Origin: Lumbricus rubellus
Taxonomy: Eukaryota > Annelida > Clitellata > Crassiclitellata > Lumbricidae
Direction of reading: 5' to 3'
Length of the DNA: 64,000 bases
NCBI GenBank assembly: GCA_945859605.1
Contig: OX243811.1
Coordinates: 67,607,465-67,671,464 of the forward strand
Part shown: positions 55,677 through 64,000 of the stretch, in pieces
How the letters are laid out: every line of letters starts with the position of its first letter
How positions within the stretch are numbered: the first letter of the stretch is position 1
Program-made: the position numbers and the translations under genes
The notes under the pieces: model-generated
Seen by the model: only the letters and a program-made list of their open reading frames with translations
Database searches by the model: none
Told to the model about the DNA's origin: nothing

Positions 55677-57860
55677 ATGGATCGATGGATGGATGGATGG
55701 ATGGATGGATGGGTGGATGGATGAAGCATTTCTCAGTTACTCAGTATCACCTTCATCTTCATTAGGTGGCAATAAGACAGGTCTGAGACAAAGGGACAGA
55801 CAGACAAACAGACACAAACAGACAGAGTGACAGACAGACAGAGAAAGGACAATAGAAGAAACACAATTAGCGAGATAGACATGGGTCGTCGTCGTCGTCG
55901 TCGTCATCTCAGTCAGTCAGCGACGAAGAAGATGTCGTTTAATGGTATTGAGTTATTCATGAATTGCATCAACTCAATACACCATGCCCCCCCAACCCAC
56001 CCACCCCACTCTATCCCGTCTACCCCCTCTACGCCATGCGATGCGATTAGAGCCGCTACCGTCCCAGCCATCACTGCAGTCGTCCAGCCTCTGCATCAGC
56101 ATCAGGATCGGAGGCATCAGCACAATTGAATTCCCCTCTCAGTGAATTGAACAAGAGAAGGCATTCTCGACCACCACCGACCCACCAACCGACCGACCGA
56201 CCGACCGACTCTTATTGCCGCCGATCGCGTATACTCCCAAAGCCACAATCGCCGTCCAACTCTAATTGCATTAGCGACACTAACAACACTGCGGCGTCGG
56301 CGACAGTGACAACGGCGCATCTTCTTCTTCTTCTTCTTCATCTTCTTCTTCTTCTTCTTCTTCTTCTTCTTCTTCTTCTTCTATTTCTTCATCTGGTCAA
56401 TGGGTGAATCTCTTCTGATAAGACCCTGAATGGATTTCGGTGAAGAATGACATCATCGTGAAAGGAATGACACAGCATCAGTAGGACACAGACAAATGCA
56501 CAGATATCCAGACGGACGGACAGATTTGTGAAACGACAATAATCTGATTGTGTCGAAGAACTTTTTTTGTTCAGTACTAGATTCTGCGATATCGAAATTG
56601 ATCCATCGGGAGCAACTGAGAAATTACTCGAGACAGAAGAAGAGAAAGAAACAGAGACAGAGCTAGTGCATGGGAAGGAAAGGAACAGAGAGAGAGACAG
56701 AGACAGACAGAGACAGACAGAGAGAGAGAGTGGGAAAGAAGGAAACAGAGAGAGTTGCAGAAAGGAGTGAATATTTGTTGCGCGTTTCGCAAATTGAGTC
56801 AGAGGTTTCTTTGTTTCGTTCTGAATGGAGGATTGTTGTTGAAACGTCGCATCCTCTTCTGAAACCGACTCATCAAAGAAAAGCAAAGACGATCTTGCTT
56901 CAAACTCATTTCCTTTTGCGGTTGAATGCAAACGAAATCTTGGCAAATTCTTTATTTCTGTACGTTTTGCATGAGTTTGAGCTAGCCCACTCTAGAGAAC
57001 GTTGTGCCTAGAGTTGGCCTAAACCTCACACACGGCTGCAATAGAAGTTTTAAATAAAATAATCTACTCTTGAAATGTGATAAAAAAAAGTTTCTTAGAG
57101 CAATTCAATCATTAGTTTTTGTTTATACAATCACGAACACGAGCTCAGAAATAAAAAGAAAACAGTGACAGTTTGATTTTTGCAAACACAGACAGACATA
57201 GAAGGATAGGGCTATAGACCAAGACAGACAACCAGACAAGCAGATAAAGGAGACACACACATGCAGATTGAGACGGACATAGACAGATAATATATAATAC
57301 ATGAAAATATACATATAGGAAAATATATAATATATGAATATATATATATATAATATATATGAAAATTTAATATAATTATATAATAATATGTGAAAATAAA
57401 TATATAGAAAAATATAAATGTCGAATGGATCGTATTAATTGTGGCATCAAGTAAATGTACATCAATTGGATGATTTTTCTGTCAATGAATCTGCTGCTAC
57501 TGCTGCTACTTCTACTGCTTCTGCTGCTACTGCTACTGTCTTCCCAAGTTCCTTTGTTCCTCTCTGGAACCTAAGCATGATGGCAACAATCGTGTTCCAC
57601 TTCGTTCCGCAGAATGCAATCAGAGGAACCGAGCATGTGCAGAGAGAGAGACAGACAGAGACAGACAGACAGACAGACAGACAGAGGGAGACAGAGAAAG
57701 GAAGAGATGGAGAGAGATACAGCAGCAGCAGCAGCTGTTGTAGTTCCCATCACCTGCTCGAGCCATCACCAAGTAGCATTCTCTGCAGTCAAAATGTGAG
57801 TCGTTGCAGTCAAGAAGAAAGAGTTCAGCGATGGGGAAAAGGAAGAGAATCTATATCATC
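55674..57860. other. Microsatellite-rich DNA without recognised gene
   Basis: GGAT to 55723, GACA at 55795-55850, (GTC)n at 55887-55905, CCGACCGACCGA near 56190-56208, (CTT)n at 56321-56385, AGAGAC at 56640-56750, TA-rich at 57290-57410, CTGCTACTG at 57490-57540 and ACAG at 57640-57690. Confidence 0.7.
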
Positions 57861-57862
57861 GG

Positions 57863-57863
<1 letters not shown>

Positions 57864-57910
<47 letters not shown>

Positions 57911-58008
57911 GCGTCGTCATCATCATCATCAGCGTCGTCATCATCATTATCATCATCATAATCATCATAATCATCATCATCATCATCATCGTCGTCGTCG
58001 TCGTCATC
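57864..58008. repeat. (ATC)n microsatellite
   Basis: About 48 CAT/ATC units with GTC interruptions. The His, Ile and Met runs in the frames through it are artefacts. Confidence 0.92.
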
Positions 58009-58093
58009 ACTGTTATAATGATTGCAGAGGATACATTGTAGTTTGCGACGAGACACTAACGATTATTAGCATTCAATCGATCAACCATTTTTT

Positions 58094-58275
58094 GCGCCCC
58101 AAGGTATTTAGGATCCCTCGGAGACTTTATTACTAAATTATTATTATTATTACTTTTTTTGCACCCCAAGGTATTCAGGATCCCTCGGAGACTTTATTAC
58201 TAAATTATTATTATTATTACTTTTTTTTGCACCCCAAGGTATTTAGGATCCCTCGGAGACTTTATTACTAACTAT
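58094..58275. repeat. 67-bp tandem repeat, 2.6 copies
   Basis: GCACCCCAAGGTATTTAGGA, then TCCCTCGGAGACTTTATTAC, TAAATTATTATTATTATTAC, TTTTTTT. Copies start at 58094, 58161 and 58229. Each copy includes an ATT microsatellite, suggesting slippage-driven expansion. Confidence 0.88.
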
Positions 58276-58369
58276 TGTTTAAAAACTAGTCCGGAATTGT
58301 CAGGCCTCGTCTTCAGGGTTTGAACAGAAAGTTCGTTTAAAAGCGACCAAGTTGTAGCGCTGAATGGTG

Positions 58370-58439
58370 ACAGATAGACGCTTCTTCCTCCTCCTCCTCC
58401 TCTTCCTTCTTATTATTACTAAATTATTATTATTACTAA

Positions 58440-58513
<74 letters not shown>

Positions 58514-59090
58514 TCGTCATCTTCCTCTTCTACTATACCTCTTCTAAGTCCTCTTTCTTCTACTCCTCCTTTTCCCCCGTTCTCTTCTTCCTGCTCAGTC
58601 TCTATATATACCCCACACATCTTCCTTTCTCTTCCACTTTCTCTTCCACTTTCTCTTCCACTTTCTCTTCCACTTTCTCTTCCACTTTCTCTTCCACTTT
58701 CTCTTCCACTTTCTCTTCCACTTTATCTTCCACTTTCTCTTCCACTTTATCTTCCACTTTCTCTTCCACTTTCTCTTCCACTTTCTCTTTCACTTTATCT
58801 TCCACTTTCTCTTCCACTTTCTCTTCCACTTTCTCTTTCACTTTCTCTTCCACTTTCTCTTCCACTTCTATTATCTCTACTTCTTCCTTTACCTCCTACT
58901 CTTCTTCTTCTTCATCGTCATCGTCCTCGTCATCTTCCTCGCTGCCTCCTCCTCTATCTTCTTATGTTCTTCTCCTTATTCCTCCTTCTCTTCCTTCTTC
59001 TTCCTCTTCTTCCTCTTCTTCCCCTTCTTCTTCCTCTTCTTCTTCTTCTTCTTCCAGCTCATCATCATCTCATGCTTCGCCTCTTTAACC
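58370..59090. repeat. CTC, ATT and 12-bp CTCTTCCACTTT repeats
   Basis: (ATT)n at 58438-58508, twenty 12-base units CTCTTCCACTTT at 58631-58865, then CTTCTTCCTC to 59055. Long Leu/Pro/Ser or Glu/Lys frames are compositional. Confidence 0.88.
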
Positions 59091-59833
59091 CATAAACGAC
59101 GACGTCGACACGAATGACGGTCGAACGTCTTCGTCATATTTTCTCGTCTCGATGCGTCGTCGTCGCATGCATAGTCTCCAATCAGTATGCATTGGCACAT
59201 TCACCCCCACCGATGATACCATGACCAACCGATCGAACAAACGGAAGCACACACCCAGCACCCCCTCCTGTCTCTCTCTTCCTCCCTCTGTCTCCCTCTG
59301 TCTCCCTCTCTCCCTCTTTTTCCGTCTCACTCTCTCTCCCTCTCTCGCTGACGGACACGCTGCTCAAAGAAAATATGGCAGCGGCTGATTTTGGGCTGAT
59401 ATCCTGCGGCGAGATTTGTGCGTGGCCGGTTTACAAGGCGCGGTTATTAAAATGGCGGACAGTCATCGAACGTGATTGGTTGAGTGGAAATGTTTGAAGG
59501 AATGGACGATGGATGAATGGAGGAATCGAAATGGATGTGAATACTGTTGGAAGATATGGAAGAAAAGTCGATGACACGAAGAGAACGGTTGGATGTCAAG
59601 TTCATCTCAGCTGATGAATGGAAGAAGAAAGAGAAAAGCGCATCGGTTGATATACTTTTTATTATTATTATAGAGACGATTGATGGACAAATTGACAGAG
59701 ACAGAGGGACAGACAAACAGACAGACGCACGGACGGTATAGACAGACAGAAAAGCAGACAGACAAGCAGAGAGAGAAAGACAGATGGACAGATGGACACG
59801 TGGACAAATAAAGGAGAATTGAACCCAGTGCTT
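59091..59833. other. No gene seen
   Basis: Mixed sequence with CTCCCTCTGTCTC at 59275-59340 and GACAGACA at 59690-59800. No coding motif. Confidence 0.5.
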
Positions 59834-60170
59834 GCACGAACGTGTGAACGAACGAACGAATGAACGAACGAACGAATGAATAAATGAATGAACGAACGAA
59901 TGAACGAACGAACGAATGAATGAATGAATGGATGAATGAATGAATGAATGAATGAATGAATGAATGAATGAACGAACGAGTGAATAAATGAATGAACGAA
60001 CGAATGAACGAACGAACGAATGAATGAATGAATGAACGAACGAATGAACGAACGAACGAATGAATGAATGAATGGATGAATGAACTAATGAATGAACGAA
60101 TGAATAAATGAATGAACAAACGAACGAACGAATGAACGAACGAATGAATGAACGAACGAATGAATGAATG
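59834..60170. repeat. GAAC/GAAT tetranucleotide array
   Basis: (GAAC)n and (GAAT)n blocks alternate with a higher-order pattern of roughly 110-120 bases that repeats about three times. Confidence 0.9.
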
Positions 60171-60244
60171 TATCTAACATTTCATGAATTAAGGAATAAA
60201 CATACTCATACCATGCCTATAGCCTATGCAGTCGTAATAGGTAT

Positions 60245-60466
60245 GGTGTGATAGAGAAAGACCGAGACAGAGAGACACACAGAGAGAGACAGACAGACAG
60301 ACAGAGACAGAGACAGACAGACAGAGAGACAGAGACAGAGACAGAGAGAGACAGACAGACAGACAGAGACACAGACAGACAGACAGACAGAGACAGAGAC
60401 AGAGACAGAGACACAGAGAGACAGAGACAGAGAGACACAGAGAGAGACAGAGACAGAGACAGATAC

Positions 60467-60497
<31 letters not shown>

Positions 60498-60545
60498 CAG
60501 AGACAGAGAGACAGAGAGACAGAGAGACAGAGAGACAAAGAGACA
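60245..60545. repeat. GACA/GAGACA repeat array
   Basis: (ACAG)n and (AGAGAC)n mixture for 300 bases. All frames are open because of composition. Confidence 0.9.
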
Positions 60546-62148
60546 GAGCCAGACATACAAACAGACATATAGATAGGCTGCATAGGCAGAGAGATAGATT
60601 CGTGCTGGCGATGTCGTATTGATAATTCGAAAGACACACAATCAGTGAATAAATGAAAACGAGGGTGTAACTTTAACACCAAAGACCCTTTTGTGGGGAG
60701 GTTTTGGTAGGTTGGGACGGTGTGTGTGGTTTTTTGTGTGTGGGTGGATGGGTGGATGTGTGGGTGGGTAGGTGGATGGTGTTGTGTGGGTGGATGGGTG
60801 CTTGTAGTGCTGTGTGCATTATGTGCTGGCGTCTCTCCTCTGAGAGTTGTCGAGATAGAGGCGCTATCTTCAATTCCAGATATTTTATCAGATCGAGTCG
60901 AAGATCCGCGCATGCGCATGGGATGGAGACAGATACGGAAGAAGAAGCTATATCCGACGCTCATCCGGGCACCGGAGATTGGAAAGTGTGGACGAAAATG
61001 GAAGAATGATAAAGAGAGACAGACAGAGAGACAGAGAGAGACAGACAGACACAGACACAGAGAAAGAGACAGACAGACAGAGAGACGGGTGGATGGAGAG
61101 TGACAGGAGAGGGAGAGAAAGAAAGAAATACGCTCGTTTATAATTGTCTGCATGGCCGGATTAACTAGATCTAAATGTAGAATTCCTTTTCAGTCAAACT
61201 GTGTGGCTCCACCTTGCAAATCACAACGAAAAGAGAAAAGACGCTCACAACGTGTTACACTCACCGATACCAACATTCGTTTATATTATTAATTCGCTCC
61301 TTTTCTATATTCAACTTCTGTTTGACAATCATCTGCTGCAATGTTGCAATTACGTGTACGTTAATAATAATAATGACACCATTTCATAATACGTCGCAAA
61401 CAGCATTTGAGTTCCGATTGGGTGAGGTGTAAAGTGTTTAGACATGCAATAAAAAATGTTCGCTCATAGCCTCTGACTGGCATTTCTGAATGATTTTAAA
61501 GTCAAACTGCCTAGTAATGGAAACTTCAATTAAGCCTAGGGTCCGCACATGTGCAAAAGTTGATTATGTCAAAATCAGTAGTTGTCGAACAATTTGACAA
61601 TTTGTACAGAGATTTTTTGTCTCATTTTTACTATTAGTCTATTAGAATAAACAACGATGAAAATACTTTCATCTTGTATGCGTTGTGCCCCTAAATTGTG
61701 GGGGCACTGTTTAGCTGAACATGTTGAACATGCCTTAATCCGATCCCGTATACCTGTGCGTTTGTGTGTATGCTTTTGTGTGTGTTTGTGAATTTCTTTG
61801 AGTCTTCTCATGTCTGTGTATATTGATCTCTCTGTGTGTTTGTGAATGGTCAGGTGTTGGTGTCTGCAAATATGTCTGCGTGTATGTGCGCGTGGATCCA
61901 GTGAGTGCGTGTGTTATTGCGCATGTGCGTGTGTGGTGCGAGAGTGTGTGTGTGTGTGGGAGGGGGTATGTGAGGGGTGGGGGGGCGGCGGATCCGTCAA
62001 GGAATAGATTTAGTATTCCCCCTTGTGAGACTCGATGACCCGATCACCATTCATATATTATATTATGGCGAGCCATCGGTTTTGCATTTTCCCATCGTCT
62101 CTGATTTTATCGCGTACGAGCTTCGTCCACCACTGTGTCATATCGCGA
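60546..62148. other. No gene recognised
   Basis: GTGGGTGGATG low complexity at 60720-60800, ACAGAC at 61015-61090, TGTGTG-rich at 61760-61980 and a decayed MITE at 61151-61748. No coding domain. Confidence 0.5.
61151..61748. mobile_element. Decayed relative of the GGGCCGGATT MITE
   Basis: Left edge CATGGCCGGATTAACT and right edge CCTTAATCCGATCCC resemble the ends of 22203-22540. The right ~55 bases (GTGGGGGCACTG, GAACATGTTGAACATGCC) match that element closely. The middle is unrelated or much diverged. Confidence 0.45.
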
Positions 62149-62489
62149 GGAAGGAAGGAAGGAAGGAAGGAAGGAAGAAAGGAAGGAAGGAAGGAAGGAA
62201 GGAAGGAAGGAAGGAAGGAAGGAAGGAAGGAAGGAAGGAAGGAAGGAAGGAAGGAAGGAAGGAAGGAAGGAAGGAAGGAAGGAAGGAAGGAAGGAAGGAA
62301 GGAAGGAAGGAAGGAAGGAAGGAAGGAAGGAAGGAAGGAAGGAAGGAAGGAAGGAAGGAAGGAAGGAAGGAAGGAAGGAAGGAACGGATGGACGGACGGA
62401 CGGACGGACGAACGAACGAACGAACGAACGAACGAACGAACGGTGGTGGTGGTGGTGGTGTTGGTGGTGTTGATGGTGGTGGTGGTGGT
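62149..62489. repeat. GGAA, GGAC, GAAC and GGT microsatellite block
   Basis: (GGAA)n at 62149-62384 with a single AGAA change, then (GGAC)n to about 62408, (GAAC)n to about 62441 and (GGT)n to 62489. GGAA is the core of ETS-factor sites, but no function is implied here. Confidence 0.95.
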
Positions 62490-62921
62490 CATAGTTGTAA
62501 AAAAGGTTTTTTTCCGTTTTTTATTCTCTCCCAAAAAACGTCGTGTTTTTCGTTTTATATTTTTTCCATCGTTTTTTATCGTTTTTTATTATTTCTTTAT
62601 CTTTATTTATTCATTTACTTTCTGTTATTATTTCACTTAATTTTATTTTTTTCTGATATTCCTTATGTTTTCCGCTAACTCTCAAGGATTCAGCTAACTA
62701 AATTCATTATTTCATCGTTTAACATCATCATTTAAGAGATAGCCTGCGTGTAGTAGGTTCCTAATCAAGGTTTTCAAGGGTAAAATGCGGTTTTAGATGT
62801 AGCAAAGTCAAATTATTTTCCGTTTCCGTTTTTTATCGTTTTTTTGTCGTTTTTTATTTTTTTGAAAAAACGTCGTTTTTTACCGTTTTTTATTTTATTT
62901 TCGTCGTTTTTTACATCTATG
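62490..62921 (+). mobile_element. hAT-type MITE, ~430 bp, copy 2, inserted in GGT repeat
   Basis: 432 bp, the reverse-oriented relative of 50324-50751 along its whole length. Ends CATAGTTGTAAAAAA and GTTTTTTACATCTATG. GTGGTGGT flanks both sides (62482-62489 and 62922-62929), compatible with an 8-base duplication but uninformative because it lies in a (GGT)n run. Confidence 0.85.
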
Positions 62922-63194
62922 GTGGTGGTGGTGGTGTTTGTTGTGGTGGTGGTGGTGGTGGTGGTGGTGGTGGTGGTGGTGGTGGTGGTGGTGGTGGTGG
63001 TGGTGGTGGTGGTGGTGGTGGTGGTGGTGGTGGTGGTGGTGGTGGTGGTGGTGGTGGTGGTGGTGGTGGTGGTGGTGGTGGTGGTGGTGGTGGTGGTGGT
63101 GGTGGTGGTGGTGGTGGTGGTGGTGGTGGTGGTGGTGGTGGTGGTGGTGGTGGTGGTGGTGGTGGTGGTGGTGGTGGTGGTGGTGGTGGTGGTG
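62922..63194. repeat. (TGG)n microsatellite
   Basis: About 84 uninterrupted TGG units from 62943, preceded by a short interrupted part. The G-rich plus strand could fold into G-quadruplexes. Trp, Val, Gly, His and Thr runs in the six frames are artefacts. Confidence 0.95.
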
Positions 63195-63201
63195 CAATCT
63201 A

Positions 63202-64000
63202 CAGGGTGCGCCAAAAAAAGGCCCCCCCTAGGTTTTTTGCCAATATCTTGGCCAAAAGTAAGATTTTTCAAATGAAGAAATTTTACCGGCTTATAGACAA
63301 TTCATATTTAGATATGATGGCTAGATTTCATCAAAATATGTCAAACAGAACAAAGGTTATGCCACTTTTAGGGAGGTCACCCACCGTTTTTTGACGTTTC
63401 AAAAACGAAACGCAATCAATTTTGTGAAGGTGTTTTGCCAATATCTTGGCCAAAATAAGAATTTTCAAATGAAATTTGACAGCCTTATAGACAATTCATA
63501 TCTACACATGGTGGCCAAATTTCATCACAATATTTCAAACAGAACAAAAGTTATGCCACTTTTAGTGAGACCACCCACCGTTTTTTGACGATTCAAAGGC
63601 GAAACGCAAAAAAGTAACAAAAAACCATTTTATTAAGTCTCATCTCAAATAACTGTTGTCAAATAAACTTGGTAGTGCTTCACAACTACAATGTGTTCAA
63701 TGTGCCCACTACCAGTTCCAAAACTTCCTTTGAGTCTCTTTGCAAAGTTCTTGATGGACCTGTTGATTTAACTGAAAGATTCCTTATTTACCAATTTGAT
63801 TGTCATCTTGTTAAGTGACTTCTCAGTGACGTGCAGCTACGCTGGCACCCTGTTTCTTTTTTAAAACGTAATAATAATGATCATCGGACAACGTTAAGGC
63901 TATTTGATAACAATTATTATTTGAGATGAGAAACAAATCGTGTTTTTGATACCTTTTTGTTGCGTTTCGCCTTTGAATCGTCTAAAAACAGTGGGTGGCC
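63202..64000 (+). mobile_element. Mariner-type fold-back element, copy 2, cut by window end
   Basis: Begins CAGGGTGCGCCAAAAAAA after TA (63200-63201), immediately right of the TGG array. It follows the same order as 11903-13076: two ~190-bp related segments, then the central part with GTTGATGGACC-like DNA, then the start of the right arm near 63940. It is moderately diverged from copy 1 and non-coding. Confidence 0.82.

Noticed and set aside
62813..63275. Poly-Thr, poly-Val, poly-Trp, poly-His and poly-Gly frames
   Set aside because: Six-frame readings of a pure TGG microsatellite.

Overview
This is eukaryotic, animal-type DNA. It has no operons, is very rich in microsatellites and minisatellites, and carries Ty3/gypsy, LINE, Merlin, hAT-type and mariner-type elements, a tRNA-derived SINE and a single-exon rhodopsin-class GPCR. 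The many GTAGGCCTAC-like words and a Ty3/gypsy element whose pol ends in RNase H suggest a marine deuterostome, perhaps an echinoderm. That is inference only. A run of 200 N at 21301-21500 marks an assembly gap.

Layout. Bases 1-8100 hold no recognisable gene. They are dominated by pyrimidine-rich tandem repeats with 12, 12, 12, 18 and 15/18-base units. The one convincing host gene is the GPCR at 8120-9139 (minus). A 1.17-kb mariner-type fold-back element lies at 11903-13076, and a second copy runs off the end of the window at 63202. A young LTR retrotransposon with near-identical 520-base LTRs fills 15069-20889. It has Gag, protease, reverse transcriptase and RNase H but no visible integrase.

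Two large DNA elements dominate the middle. At 24566-31454 is a 6.9-kb almost perfect palindrome with 6-base target duplications and no coding capacity. Its arms carry nuclear-receptor-like half sites, a CRE palindrome and about ten ATGGCG-bearing tandem repeats each. At 32700-41568 is an 8.87-kb Merlin transposon with GG-starting terminal inverted repeats, the 8-base duplication GTTTTAGG and an intact 295-aa DDE transposase. Its two sides are filled by the same satellite family in opposite orientation: about ten ~83-bp units on the left and about 3.5 kb of 63-bp units on the right. A 135-bp hAT-type MITE is embedded in the satellite and has been copied along with it by a 1,720-bp duplication.

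Further right are a 5' fragment of a second Ty3/gypsy element (170-base LTR plus gag, minus strand, 45462-46612) and a 5'-truncated LINE with a long open endonuclease/RT frame (46846-49479). Two inverted copies of a ~430-bp hAT-type MITE (50324-50751 and 62490-62921), other MITEs and Helitron-like ends follow. From 53 kb to the end the DNA is mostly microsatellite, including about 235 bases of GGAA and about 250 bases of TGG.

The window is therefore mainly a repeat landscape. The candidate 'systems' are the giant palindrome, the satellite-loaded Merlin and the integrase-less LTR element.
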